From Flavipsychrobacter sp. (GTDB lineage Bacteria; Bacteroidota; Bacteroidia; Chitinophagales; Chitinophagaceae), in contig JAOQAP010000125.1 of NCBI GenBank assembly GCA_025963465.1, forward strand, positions 1 through 58,971: a stretch of 58,971 nucleotides of DNA, given 5' to 3'. The notes under the pieces were generated by a model. The model did not search any database, had not been told where the DNA came from, and saw only the letters and a program-made list of their open reading frames with translations. Below, piece by piece: positions 45,098 through 54,913 of this stretch (positions within the stretch are counted from its first letter, which is position 1; each line of letters begins with the position of its first letter). The position numbers and the translations under genes are program-made.

Positions 45098-48000
45098 TTA
45101 AAAATTAAATTCAAGAGCGATACTCATTGTACGGGCATAATTGTAATGTCCGGGGTCGTTATTATACATAGAGTATATGTCTTTGTAAGATTGCTCATTT
45201 GTCTGCTGTGGAGCAAATTGTTTACCAAATGACGATGTCAGGTATCCGTTATCATCCGGTTTGCCGGTATAGTTATACACACCCAATACGTCACGTGTAT
45301 TCAGCAGGTTATTCACCTGTAATATTGCCCTCAATCCCAGTGGACGCTTAGGCTTTACACCTGGTAACGCATCTTTGTTCTTTTTGCCGAATGCAAGAGA
45401 GAATTCTTTGTCTACGCGCAGATCAACCATATAGTGCCATGGCAAACGTGAACCATTCACACCACCTACAACAGTATTACCCTGTGCATCTTTGAACCTT
45501 GTATATGGCTCACCACTCCTTGCCCTTGGTATCAGGGTAATGCTTGACCTCTGGAAGATATTCTTACCACTCACAACCGGTCCTTCGCCATCTCCGTAGC
45601 TATAGTTTATGTTAGCAGCTATAACGTGACGTGAGTCATAATCAAGTGCGTATACATAGCGTAAGTTAGGCAGACCTGCCTGTATAAAGCTCTGCAACAG
45701 ACCATTATTTGATATCTGGCCATTGCTTGATGCATTACCGTTAGTTGAGTTAGCTGTAGATCCGGTACCTTCTGCAAACTGTAATGTATAGGCAACATTC
45801 AATCTCAGGTGGTTCGTAGCACGCATATCATATGTCAACGTAGTACCCTTTGTTGTAGAGAAGTCACGGTTACCATAAGTATAATAAGTAGTAGGCCATG
45901 CGTATAAGTAAGGTACTACGGTGATCATGTCCTTCCTTTCTTTGTAGAAGGCGTTGATCGTCAATGCAGCATGATCATTCAATTTCTGCTGGAAACCAAC
46001 TTCATAATCAAAAGTTTTCTGTGGCTTCAATGCTGAGTTATCAATGATCAGGTTAGCATTCTGCTGCAGGAAGTAATAATCAACAGGACTTGCATAAGAG
46101 TTACTTGTAGGCCTCTGTGCATAGATATCGTAGTGTGCGTAGAAATCCGCTACATCCGATATCGGGAAGTTGAATGAAAGCCTTGGCTGTATATTTACCT
46201 GTGGTGTATAATCGGTAAATGAAGCATTAGGATTGAAATTTGTATCTATGATATTAGGTATCTTGTTGTTTTTGTCTTTTACCAGGTATGGTTCCGGATT
46301 ACGGCCACCTGAGTAAGTTTTCAGTACAGACGGATCTTCTATAAACTGGCCTTTAGCATCATACCAGCTGTTGCCATTACGGTATCCGATAATATTAGGG
46401 TTAGCTGAGCTGTTATCGTCTACATATACTACATAGCTGCTGCCTATATTTTTTGGATGCTCACCCAAATTTATTACATTATTAGCACCGGAAACCTGGC
46501 TGACATTTTTCTCAGGATACAGGGAATATGGATCTATCAGCACCTTAGTATTAGATGAGTACCTGTCTATACGCAGACCTACGTTAAAATGCAGGTCTTT
46601 GTAGTTGAACTTGTCCAGCAAATAACCAGCTATATAGTTAGGAGCAAATGCAGCTACAGGACGAGTGTAATTTCCGTTAGCATCTTTTTGTGTCCAGAAA
46701 TCATTGAAATTAACTGTACCTTGGCTACCACCTGTGTAGCTGTAACCTTCGTATTTCACAAAAGGACGGCCGCTTGCGAGTAACTCATCGGCAGTGAACA
46801 TATCCAGTGAGAATGTAGATGGAGCTAATTCATCAACGTTGATATCTTCGTTAGCTTTCAGCCCCAGTTTCTTCCTCAGGTTTTGGTCAAACTGTGTACC
46901 CAGGCCATTACCTGTTCCGGAACCATAGTTTTTGTAGTTGTATATAATAGTATCATTTGCACCTGGTATTACTACACCATTATTTATTTGTGCAAGTGTG
47001 TACTGCTGGCCATTAACTTTAAATATTGGGTTTTGTTTATCCAGCTTCAGGTTACCATTATCTATAGAAGATACCAGCTGCCTCATCTGTGCCCAAAGTG
47101 TGTTAGAACCTACAGTACCATAGTTACCGGTAGCAAAGTAACTCCTTTCAACACGCTGCTGATAGTAAAGACCAAATCCGATAGCATGCTTGGTCTTACC
47201 GATAAGCAGGTCAAAAGATGCGTCAACAGTAAGTGCATACTGGTTGCTGTTAAAGCTGGAATAACTAGTGATTGTCTGGCCAGGGCTGAATACTTCACCA
47301 TACGTCAACTGAGGCTGGTCACCATTCGCAAGAGCGTTTTTAGACTGTATCTGGTTGATTGTTGTAGGATGAAAACCATTCAGTGAATTAAAGTACTGGG
47401 TAGTGTAGTTTGCCAGGTACGGGTTAAGTTCAGAACGCTCGAAATAAACACCATCGTTAACACCAAACAGATTTGTACCTTGTAATACAGTACCTGTCCT
47501 CTGGCTTACAGAGTCTTTTGAAAGCGGGAAATAAGTATAAGATTTTTTCTGTGTGAACTTACCTATATATCCATATTCAAAAAGATTCTTTTTGAAGTCA
47601 GGATGTTCCTGGGATATATATACTTTCTGATAATCGGCCTGCAGCGTATAATAAGCATTTGAGATAATGCTTTTCTTAGACGATGTATCGTTGGATTTTC
47701 CGAATTTCTGTGTAAACCTTATAAAGCCCCTTCCAGATCCTGTATACCTTACAGGTATTGCCTGTGGAGAGAACACTATCAATGCACGGTTATACTGGTC
47801 TTGTTTCTGGTAAGACACGTTGGCACCTGCTACTATATTTATGTGCTCATTTACCTGGAAGTTAAGCTTACCATTAAGACGGCCTTCAAGTATAGTATTG
47901 TTTGATGGTACTTTTACTTTTTCCAGGTCGGCATAAGTTACATATGCAGATGAATAGTTGTAAACATTGCTACCGGTATTGTCTGTAACGATCTTTAATG

Positions 48001-48925
48001 GATTTTTCTGTAGCTCATCAAGTACGTCGCCTTTTGCACGATACTGCTGGTTGTATGTTGGGTACCTGTCCTTGTCACTGTAAAAGTCAGCGCTCAATGC
48101 AAAACCAAGAACCGGTTTTTTATGAAGGCTGTCTCCTTTTATTCTTTTCTTATATATCGGACCCGCTATAGAGAAAGAGGCAAGATTGTTTTTGTAACCA
48201 TCTATTGAATGCTGCAGACGAACAGAACCTGTCAGTTTCTGAGAAACACCCCTCGATGTGATATTTACAACACCACCTGATACATCACCATAATTCGCCG
48301 GTATACCTGAAGTAATTACTTCCAGCTGGTCTACAGAACCTTGTGACATGTTCACACCGGTAGTACCACGCACCTGCACACCATCTATTATATACAGGGT
48401 ACCATCACTACGCGCACCACCTATATTTATAGCACCACCTCTTTTCTGCTGGTAAGATCCTGAAGAAAGGCTCACAAGGTCACTTACCTCGGTAGTAGGT
48501 ATTGATTTTATCTCTTCGCTGGTAAGAACGTGTGAGTTAGGTTTATCCTGGTCTACAAGTGGTTTTTTGTAGGCTATGACCGTAATCGTCTTCAACTCCC
48601 TGTCATTATGCCTGCTCAGGCTGTAATTACGGGTAGTCCTTGCTCCCGGAGTTACAATAACACCTGTTTCTTTGATAGAATCGTATCCGGTATACAGTAC
48701 CAGTACATCATAATACCCCGGATCAAGCGGTTTTACGGTGTAATTACCGTCATAATCCGTTACAGTTCCGCTTCTTAATATACCTCCCTGGTATACCTGG
48801 ATAACGGCGCTCGGCATCGGTTCCTTCTTTTCATCCAATACTCTTCCTGATATTTCCTGTGCAAAAGCGGACCCGGTCAACCCTGTAAAAACGAATAAAA
48901 GCAGAATGCGTAAAGTACGTGTCAT
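45098..48925 (-). CDS. Large TonB-dependent receptor (1275 aa)
   Basis: The product begins with a signal peptide (ILLLFVFTGLTGSAFAQE). A carboxypeptidase-regulatory-like domain follows at about 24-105 (ISGRVLDEKKEPMPSAVIQV), then a plug at about 120-230 (SLSSGSYQQKRGGAINIGGA; GTLYIIDGVQVRG), and a long 22-strand barrel ending in ALEFNF. It is longer than typical receptors because of loop insertions. It leads a three-gene group with the 1339-residue protein and the PorV/PorQ-like protein. The TonB-T9SS link suggests capture and uptake of a macromolecule; this is inference. Confidence 0.93.
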   Translation of the reverse strand: MTRTLRILLLFVFTGLTGSAFAQEISGRVLDEKKEPMPSAVIQVYQGGILRSGTVTDYDGNYTVKPLDPGYYDVLVLYTGYDSIKETGVIVTPGARTTRNYSLSRHNDRELKTITVIAYKKPLVDQDKPNSHVLTSEEIKSIPTTEVSDLVSLSSGSYQQKRGGAINIGGARSDGTLYIIDGVQVRGTTGVNMSQGSVDQLEVITSGIPANYGDVSGGVVNITSRGVSQKLTGSVRLQHSIDGYKNNLASFSIAGPIYKKRIKGDSLHKKPVLGFALSADFYSDKDRYPTYNQQYRAKGDVLDELQKNPLKIVTDNTGSNVYNYSSAYVTYADLEKVKVPSNNTILEGRLNGKLNFQVNEHINIVAGANVSYQKQDQYNRALIVFSPQAIPVRYTGSGRGFIRFTQKFGKSNDTSSKKSIISNAYYTLQADYQKVYISQEHPDFKKNLFEYGYIGKFTQKKSYTYFPLSKDSVSQRTGTVLQGTNLFGVNDGVYFERSELNPYLANYTTQYFNSLNGFHPTTINQIQSKNALANGDQPQLTYGEVFSPGQTITSYSSFNSNQYALTVDASFDLLIGKTKHAIGFGLYYQQRVERSYFATGNYGTVGSNTLWAQMRQLVSSIDNGNLKLDKQNPIFKVNGQQYTLAQINNGVVIPGANDTIIYNYKNYGSGTGNGLGTQFDQNLRKKLGLKANEDINVDELAPSTFSLDMFTADELLASGRPFVKYEGYSYTGGSQGTVNFNDFWTQKDANGNYTRPVAAFAPNYIAGYLLDKFNYKDLHFNVGLRIDRYSSNTKVLIDPYSLYPEKNVSQVSGANNVINLGEHPKNIGSSYVVYVDDNSSANPNIIGYRNGNSWYDAKGQFIEDPSVLKTYSGGRNPEPYLVKDKNNKIPNIIDTNFNPNASFTDYTPQVNIQPRLSFNFPISDVADFYAHYDIYAQRPTSNSYASPVDYYFLQQNANLIIDNSALKPQKTFDYEVGFQQKLNDHAALTINAFYKERKDMITVVPYLYAWPTTYYTYGNRDFSTTKGTTLTYDMRATNHLRLNVAYTLQFAEGTGSTANSTNGNASSNGQISNNGLLQSFIQAGLPNLRYVYALDYDSRHVIAANINYSYGDGEGPVVSGKNIFQRSSITLIPRARSGEPYTRFKDAQGNTVVGGVNGSRLPWHYMVDLRVDKEFSLAFGKKNKDALPGVKPKRPLGLRAILQVNNLLNTRDVLGVYNYTGKPDDNGYLTSSFGKQFAPQQTNEQSYKDIYSMYNNDPGHYNYARTMSIALEFNF

Positions 48926-49144
48926 ATCTTGTATTAATAAATTATTAGCAAATGAGGCGTAAAGGTAGAAAATTCTGTTAAAAATCCATGCTTCAACACT
49001 TTTATTTTCAGGATATAGTTATATAATTTTCAAACAAATGTAAACCAGCTCCCCTGTAAAAAATGCGCCTACCCATATAAAGACGTGAACTGAAGGTGAA
49101 ATCTTGGGTGATTTCGAAAAAAAATTTAAGACAAGGTTAATATA

Positions 49145-50098
49145 TTACAAAATATCACTCGCCGATTTGATTTTTTCCAGCAAGACTTTGCTCATTTTAA
49201 ATAATGCCTCATACGTGTATCCCGCAATATGGGGGGTTACGACCGCATTAGGTAACTTAGTAAGTGCGTCAAGTACACTCCGGGTGGCTGGCAGCATGGC
49301 AGATAATGGCTCCTGCTCAAACACATCAAGGCACACACCTCGTATTTTACCTGAATTCAGACCTGCCTGAACGGCCTGTATATCCACCACCGGGCCACGG
49401 GATGTATTAATAAGAATAAAAGGGTGCTTCATTCTGTCAATGAAAGGAGCATCAAGATAATGCACCGTATCCGCCAGTAACGGCACATGAAAGCTCACAA
49501 TATCTGCTTCATTATAGATACGCTCCAGCGACGCACACAGGGTTACATAGGAGGGGACGTCATTTTGTTCATACTTATCGTACACCAGTATTCGTGCATC
49601 AAACCCTGACAATTTCTTTGCAAACGCCCTGCCGGTATGCCCAAAGCCAATAATGCCTATGGTCTTGCTTTCCAGCTCCGTGCCCCTGTTCTCATCTCTC
49701 TTCCATACCCCGGCTCCTATTTCATTATTGCTCCACACTATGCGGCGTACCAGGCTCAGCAGCATACCCAGGGCATGCTCCCCTACTGCGTTACAGTTAC
49801 CTTCAGGGCTGTTGTAGCATTGTATCCCGCATTGTGCCGCATAAGCCACATCCACTACCTCCATACCAGACCCCATACGTCCTATCCATTTCAGCCCGGG
49901 AGCCGCATCCAGCAGGTCTTTGTCAAGTTGTAGCCTTGTACTCGTTATCACACCCACGCAATCTTTTATCGCATCATAGGCCATTGCCTGGGTTATGTGT
50001 TCCATAGGCACACAGGTGTAACCCATTGCCGTCAGCCCATCCGTCAGCACCGGGTGTACTGGTGCAGCTATCAATACATGGCCCGCATTATTTTTCAT
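49145..50098 (-). CDS. D-2-hydroxyacid dehydrogenase (SerA-like)
   Basis: The start at 50098 gives 317 residues beginning MKNNAGHVLIAAPVHPVL; a longer form would overlap rsmA by 65 bases rather than 11. The NAD-binding motif is TIGIIGFGHTGRAF, and the catalytic signature parts are NTSRGPVVD (Arg), DVFEQEPL (Glu) and VTPHIAGYT (His). It may be a phosphoglycerate dehydrogenase of serine synthesis or another 2-hydroxyacid dehydrogenase; no ACT domain is present. It is coupled to rsmA. Confidence 0.87.
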   Translation of the reverse strand: MKNNAGHVLIAAPVHPVLTDGLTAMGYTCVPMEHITQAMAYDAIKDCVGVITSTRLQLDKDLLDAAPGLKWIGRMGSGMEVVDVAYAAQCGIQCYNSPEGNCNAVGEHALGMLLSLVRRIVWSNNEIGAGVWKRDENRGTELESKTIGIIGFGHTGRAFAKKLSGFDARILVYDKYEQNDVPSYVTLCASLERIYNEADIVSFHVPLLADTVHYLDAPFIDRMKHPFILINTSRGPVVDIQAVQAGLNSGKIRGVCLDVFEQEPLSAMLPATRSVLDALTKLPNAVVTPHIAGYTYEALFKMSKVLLEKIKSASDIL

Positions 50099-50879
50099 TG
50101 CAGTAATTCTTGTATAATGCCACAAAATCAGCAACTGCCAGTTGTTCAGCACGTTTATCCATCAGCGGGTCACTCATTGCAGCCGCTGGCAGCGTGCTTT
50201 TCAGCGCATTGCGTAGTGTCTTCCGTCGCTGCCCGAAGGCCGCTTTCACCAGTATGATAAAACGCCTTTTATCATTGATCTCCCAGGGATTATGCAGGTT
50301 AGTGAACCGCAGCACACCACTCTTTACTTTGGGCGGTGGAGTAAAGCAATTCTCATGCACATCCAATAGGTACTCTACTTTAAAAAAGGCCTGCATCAGC
50401 ACGCTGAGTATCCCGTACACTTTAGAACCCGGCCCTGAAGCCACCCGCAGCGCCACTTCTTTCTGAAACATGCCGATCACTTCATCTACCAGTGGTTCCC
50501 ATTCCAGCACCTTAAACAGTATTGGAGAAGATATATTGTACGGAAAATTGCCGATCACAGAAAATACCTCTTCAAACGGTGCATCAGCCTTCAGTATATC
50601 TTTCATAATGATCTTACCCTGCAATTCCGGGTAGGTCTTATGCAGGAAGTTCACCTTTTCCTCGTCTATTTCTATGGCTTTGTAGTCTATGTCTTTCCAT
50701 TCCAGCAGGTACTTGGTAATAGCTCCCCCACCCGGCCCTACCTCTAGCAGGCGCATGCCGGGCGTATGTACCTGTTGTTCTACTATCTTACGGCACATGT
50801 TCTCATCATGCAAAAAATGCTGTCCGAGGCTTTTTTTAAGCTGCAAGTTGTCTGCTGTTCGTCTTGTGTCGTGCGCCAT
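50088..50879 (-). CDS. rsmA: 16S rRNA dimethyladenosine transferase
   Basis: The protein contains KKSLGQHFLHDENMCRKIVE, motif I LLEVGPGGGAITKYLL and the N6-adenine motif GNFPYNISSPILFK, which are hallmarks of RsmA/KsgA. It dimethylates two adjacent adenines near the 3' end of 16S rRNA. I chose the ATG at 50879; another is at 50909 with ten extra residues. The next gene overlaps its end by 11 bases. Confidence 0.96.
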   Translation of the reverse strand: MAHDTRRTADNLQLKKSLGQHFLHDENMCRKIVEQQVHTPGMRLLEVGPGGGAITKYLLEWKDIDYKAIEIDEEKVNFLHKTYPELQGKIIMKDILKADAPFEEVFSVIGNFPYNISSPILFKVLEWEPLVDEVIGMFQKEVALRVASGPGSKVYGILSVLMQAFFKVEYLLDVHENCFTPPPKVKSGVLRFTNLHNPWEINDKRRFIILVKAAFGQRRKTLRNALKSTLPAAAMSDPLMDKRAEQLAVADFVALYKNYCNEK

Positions 50880-51073
50880 ATGCTGATTATGTAGCACTGC
50901 AATGGTCATTTGCAGGCTAAGAGGTCATAAAATTAGTCATTTTTGCAGCCTGTAGTTCAAACAATGGCCGTTGAAATATTCAAATCACGCAAATCAGCAC
51001 CGGCTCATCACTATTATTTTTTCGTTTCACCTATATAAATTGTAATTTTCACTTTGTATTTTCGTTGTACGGC

Positions 51074-51089
51074 TAGGTATAAATACCTA
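51074..51089. promoter_or_regulatory. 7-2-7 palindrome before the LuxR-type regulator gene
   Basis: TAGGTAT and ATACCTA are perfect arms around AA. NarL/LuxR-type regulators often bind inverted heptamers with a 2-bp spacer. It is 31 bases before the ATG at 51121, in a place suited to autoregulation. Inferred. Confidence 0.45.
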
Positions 51090-51120
51090 ACCATGCAATA
51101 ACTCTCTAGCACCATCAGCC

Positions 51121-51840
51121 ATGAAAACTAAAATAAAATTCGCTTACGCCGATGATCATGAGGCTGTAAGAAAGGGGATCATCTCCCTGCTCAACTGCGA
51201 CACCATCGAATGTATTATTGATGAAGAGAACGGCCGCAAACTTATAGACGCAATAGCTAAAGCTAAAGACTTGCCCGATGTCTGTCTCCTCGATGTGAAC
51301 ATGCCTGTGCTTAATGGCTATGATACACTTATAGAGATAAAAAAAAGATGGCCTTCAATGAAAGTGCTTGTGCTTACGGCTTTCGATGCAGAGCTGCTCA
51401 TCATACGCATGATCATGAACGGGGCCAATGGCTACATTCTTAAGAATGCAGGCATCGCTGAGCTGCAGACCGCCATACACACTGTATCCCGCAGCAGCAT
51501 GTACTACTCTGAGGTAGCTTCACAACACCTCGTGCTGGCCATAAAGAACAAAGAAGTATTCGTGCAAAACCTTACCGAACGCGAGCTGTTGGTAATGAAA
51601 AAAAGCTGCACCGACCTCACCTATGCGCAGATAGCAGAAGAAATGCGTGTCACTACACGTAGTGTAGAAGGCTACCGGGATAGTATCTTCAGAAAACTGC
51701 ATATCAACAGCCGCGTCAGCCTGGCTCTATTTGCCGTACAGCTTGGCCTGGTAACACTCGAGGTTGCCTCATTCCACAACGAGAATTTTTTGATCCGTCA
51801 CTCCGACGACAACCACGCCATTTTCGAAAGACCGCTATAG
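51121..51840 (+). CDS. NarL/LuxR-family response regulator
   Basis: The 239-residue product has a receiver domain (acidic pair at FAYADDHEAV, phospho-acceptor Asp58 in LLDVNMP, Thr in VLTAFD, Lys in YILKNAG) and a GerE helix-turn-helix at about 148-210 (LTERELLVMKKSCTDLTYAQ, RSVEGYRDSIFRKLHI). It should bind DNA when phosphorylated. No histidine kinase gene is adjacent; the one at the left edge is 50 kb away. A palindrome upstream suggests autoregulation. Confidence 0.94.
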   Translation: MKTKIKFAYADDHEAVRKGIISLLNCDTIECIIDEENGRKLIDAIAKAKDLPDVCLLDVNMPVLNGYDTLIEIKKRWPSMKVLVLTAFDAELLIIRMIMNGANGYILKNAGIAELQTAIHTVSRSSMYYSEVASQHLVLAIKNKEVFVQNLTERELLVMKKSCTDLTYAQIAEEMRVTTRSVEGYRDSIFRKLHINSRVSLALFAVQLGLVTLEVASFHNENFLIRHSDDNHAIFERPL

Positions 51841-51927
51841 CAGGTATACTGAATAGATAACGGGAGTGCATTAAACTAAAAGAATATCCGTTAGAATAAG
51901 GTCCCGCCTGCTCAGCGGAAGGTCTTG

Positions 51928-51935
51928 TATCTTTG
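51928..51935 (+). promoter_or_regulatory. Promoter -7 box of the leucyl aminopeptidase gene
   Basis: TATCTTTG matches TAnnTTTG; the ATG is 25 bases further on. Confidence 0.55.
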
Positions 51936-51959
51936 TTCTATTATACTAACTTCGTCCCC

Positions 51960-53396
51960 ATGGAATTCAAAATACAACAAAAAGCTACTAAAAAGCACCA
52001 GTTATATATTATTGACGACCTCGGCAAACTAAACCAGGTTGCAGGTATTACCACGGAAGAAACAAGCTATGCTAAAGCAGTATTCAACGCAGAGCAGACA
52101 CAGGTCACACTCAACCGCTATGGTTATTTCAATTTCATATACCTGCTGAAAAGCAAAAAAACGGAAGCACAAACAAATGAGGCATGCCGTAAAGCAGGTG
52201 CAGAACTACAGGCTATATGCAATAAGCATAAACTGGATGAGATAACACTCACCAATTGCTCAGCTCAGGCAAATGCAGCTTTGCTGGTAGCAGAGGGCGT
52301 TGCATTGGCCAACTACCAGTTTCTCAAATACCGCACAGAGGCCAAAAAGCTGACCAATACACTTACGCGCATATTCTTCACCAAAGACTCTGCTACAGTA
52401 AAAGAAGTAGCGCAACTGGAAACTATTGTGGATGCGATATACAGGGCACGCACACTGGTCAATGAACCGTTAAGCTACCTTACAGCAGAACAGCTGGCGA
52501 AAGAAATAGCTGCAATGGGCAAGGCCGGCGGGTTCAAAGTGACTATACTGAATAAAGCACGCATAGAAAAGGAGAAAATGGGCGGACTGCTGTCTGTAAA
52601 CAGGGGCAGTATCGACCCTCCTACATTCACTATCATGGAGTATGTGCCTAAAAAAGCGCTGAACAAAAAACCTATAGTACTGGTGGGCAAGGGCGTGGTA
52701 TATGATACCGGCGGCCTGTCACTAAAACCTACACCTAATTCTATGGACCGCATGAAAAGCGATATGGGTGGCGCAGCTTTGGTAAGCGGTGCTATGTATG
52801 CTATTGCAAAAATGCAGCTCCCTGTACATGTCATTGCCTTGGTACCTGCTACCGATAATCGCCCCGGCGAGAACGCATACGTACCCGGCGATGTCATTAC
52901 TATGATGAGTGGCGCTACAGTAGAGGTATTGAATACCGATGCTGAAGGCCGCATGATCCTGGGCGATGCACTGCACTGGGCAAAACAATATAAACCTGAA
53001 CTCGTAATAGATTTCGCAACCCTTACAGGTGCTGCATCAGCGGCTGTAGGTGAACACGGCATCGTATGCATGGGCACTGCAGCAGAAGATACCAAACAGG
53101 CATTCCGCGATAGCGGCAACCGCCAGTATGAACGTCTGGTAGAATACCCCCTGTGGGATGAATATGGCGACCAGATAAAATCTGACATTGCAGATATAAA
53201 GAACGTAGGCGGCGCCACGGGTGGTGCTATTACCGCCGGCAAATTCCTCGAACATTTCACTAACTACCCATGGATGCATTTCGACATCGCAGGCGTTTCA
53301 TTCGCTATGGCCAAAAAAGGCTATAACACAGTAGGCGGAACGGCCTATGGCATGCGCATGCTGCTTGACTTCTTAATGCACTACGGTAAAGCTTAA
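51960..53396 (+). CDS. Leucyl aminopeptidase (M17)
   Basis: The ATG at 51960 gives 478 residues; an upstream TTG is rejected because it would lie on the promoter box. The M17 signature NTDAEGRMILGDAL is present, with VGKGVVYDTGGLSLKPTPNS and RMKSDMGGAALVSGAM supplying metal ligands and the catalytic Lys/Arg. It is a two-zinc cytoplasmic exopeptidase. Nine bases separate it from pdxA, so they may form an operon. Confidence 0.95.
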   Translation: MEFKIQQKATKKHQLYIIDDLGKLNQVAGITTEETSYAKAVFNAEQTQVTLNRYGYFNFIYLLKSKKTEAQTNEACRKAGAELQAICNKHKLDEITLTNCSAQANAALLVAEGVALANYQFLKYRTEAKKLTNTLTRIFFTKDSATVKEVAQLETIVDAIYRARTLVNEPLSYLTAEQLAKEIAAMGKAGGFKVTILNKARIEKEKMGGLLSVNRGSIDPPTFTIMEYVPKKALNKKPIVLVGKGVVYDTGGLSLKPTPNSMDRMKSDMGGAALVSGAMYAIAKMQLPVHVIALVPATDNRPGENAYVPGDVITMMSGATVEVLNTDAEGRMILGDALHWAKQYKPELVIDFATLTGAASAAVGEHGIVCMGTAAEDTKQAFRDSGNRQYERLVEYPLWDEYGDQIKSDIADIKNVGGATGGAITAGKFLEHFTNYPWMHFDIAGVSFAMAKKGYNTVGGTAYGMRMLLDFLMHYGKA

Positions 53397-53405
53397 ATAA
53401 AAAAT

Positions 53406-54485
53406 ATGCAAACGAACAACGAAAAACCAGTTATAGGCATCACTATCGGCGACCTCAACGGTATAGGCATGGAAGTGATCATCAAAACATTTTCAGACAA
53501 CCGCATGCTAGACCTCTGCACACCGGTAATATTTGCGTCAAATAAAGTGGTCAACTACTACCGCCGCATTGTCACAGAGCACGCATTCAATTTCTCCAGC
53601 ACCAAGGATATGACCAAGCTCAATCCAAAGCAGGTCAATATCTTCAACTGCTGGGAAGATGAAGTGCCTTTACAGCCGGGTGTGCTTACAGAATCCGGCG
53701 GCAAATATGCACTGCGCTCCCTCATGGTAGCAGCCCAGTGTCTCAAAGATGGTCAGCTGGATGGTATCGTTACTGCCCCTATACATAAAGGCAACACCAA
53801 TACACCCGACTTTCCCTACACAGGGCACACACCTTTCTTCAAAGAAAAATTTGGCGCAAAGGATGTAGTGATGCTGCTGTACAAAGACAACCTGCGTGTT
53901 GCATTGGCTACAGAGCATATGCCTATCTCAAAGGTGGCATCTGCTATTACAAAAGAGCTGCTGCAGTCTAAGCTTGCAGTTCTTAAAGAAACATTGATCA
54001 AAGACTTTGGCATTGACAAACCACGCATAGCAGTACTGGGCCTCAACCCGCATGCCGGCGATGAGGGCCAGATAGGCAATGAAGAACAAACAGTGATACG
54101 CCCGGTAATAGATCAGCTGAAACAGAATGGCAATCTTGTGTTTGGCCCATACAGTGCCGACTCATTCTTCGCACATGCCAGCTACACAGAATTTGATGCC
54201 GTACTGGCCATGTATCACGACCAGGGCCTTGTAGGCTTCAAGTCTATAGCACAGGGCGAAGGGGTGAATTATACGGCTGGCCTTCCTGTTATACGCACAT
54301 CACCTGATCATGGTACAGCGTTCAACATTGCCGGCAAGAACATTGCAGAGCCCGAATCATTCCGCGAGGCAGTGTTCCAGTGCATCAGCCTGCTCAACCA
54401 GCGTTACGAATACGCATCTGCTACCGCCAACCCGCTAAGAAGAGGCCGCATAGAAAAAGAGAAAGAAGAAGAAACTCCTGCATAA
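53406..54485 (+). CDS. pdxA: 4-hydroxythreonine-4-phosphate dehydrogenase
   Basis: The 359-residue product starts KPVIGITIGDLNGIGMEVII and contains TAPIHKGN, FPYTGHTPFF, VLGLNPHAGDEGQIG and MYHDQGLVGFK, all PdxA hallmarks, with the metal-binding His residues. It acts in pyridoxal phosphate synthesis. The C-terminal tail is charged. A terminator follows 20 bases downstream. Confidence 0.97.
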   Translation: MQTNNEKPVIGITIGDLNGIGMEVIIKTFSDNRMLDLCTPVIFASNKVVNYYRRIVTEHAFNFSSTKDMTKLNPKQVNIFNCWEDEVPLQPGVLTESGGKYALRSLMVAAQCLKDGQLDGIVTAPIHKGNTNTPDFPYTGHTPFFKEKFGAKDVVMLLYKDNLRVALATEHMPISKVASAITKELLQSKLAVLKETLIKDFGIDKPRIAVLGLNPHAGDEGQIGNEEQTVIRPVIDQLKQNGNLVFGPYSADSFFAHASYTEFDAVLAMYHDQGLVGFKSIAQGEGVNYTAGLPVIRTSPDHGTAFNIAGKNIAEPESFREAVFQCISLLNQRYEYASATANPLRRGRIEKEKEEETPA

Positions 54486-54506
54486 AATATTATGACCCCG
54501 AATACT

Positions 54507-54540
54507 ATAAGCCCCGACACAAAGTCGGGGCTTATTATTT
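54507..54540 (+). terminator. Terminator of pdxA
   Basis: ATAAGCCCCGAC pairs with GTCGGGGCTTAT around ACAAA, followed by TATTT. Confidence 0.85.
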
Positions 54541-54549
54541 AAAATCAGC

Positions 54550-54800
54550 TCAATAGCAAAGAGTTGCCCAATGGACACGTAGCGCCTTTTTTATGCCGTC
54601 ATGTCCTTGATAAAGTATAATGACCTTACCCGGGGCGGCATAAAAGCCAGCGCAATTGACAATAGCACTCCCCCACGTCAACCGCGTAGAGCCTTTTTTT
54701 AGCCCGCGGAGCGATTGGCTAAAAATCGCCTTTTCTTTTGTTACTTTTCTGGCGCCTGTCCCGATGGCTATCGGGAGCGAAGCAAAAGAAAAGTAAACAC
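54550..54800. repeat. Probable dispersed noncoding repeat with TCCCGAT palindrome
   Basis: The region contains a perfect hairpin (TCCCGAT-GGCT-ATCGGGA at 54759-54776) and reads on the minus strand as a 94-residue frame (with segments such as GTGARKVTKEKAIFSQSLRG). I recall similar unlikely frames annotated many times in Bacteroidota genomes, which fits a dispersed repeat rather than a gene. This is memory-based. It fills most of the gap 54486-54913. Confidence 0.45.
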
Positions 54801-54861
54801 AACACTGATGCGGTATTCCGCCGTTGGATGCCATACGGTCATTCAGTCAACATAAAACAAC

Positions 54862-54889
54862 AACGGCTGCCTCATACGAAGCAGCCGTT
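54862..54889 (-). terminator. Terminator of the EGF-like lipoprotein gene
   Basis: AACGGCTGC pairs with GCAGCCGTT around a 10-base loop. On the minus strand GTTGTTTTATG follows. Confidence 0.75.
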
Positions 54890-54913
54890 AATATTTTCCG
54901 ACAAACCAAACAA

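Noticed and set aside
52475-53260. 261-residue open frame antisense to the leucyl aminopeptidase gene
   Set aside because: The sense strand encodes an intact M17 enzyme; the antisense frame has shadow composition and no start signals.
54550-54834. 94-residue protein gene
   Set aside because: It covers a hairpin repeat and looks like a dispersed noncoding sequence, so it is listed as a repeat.
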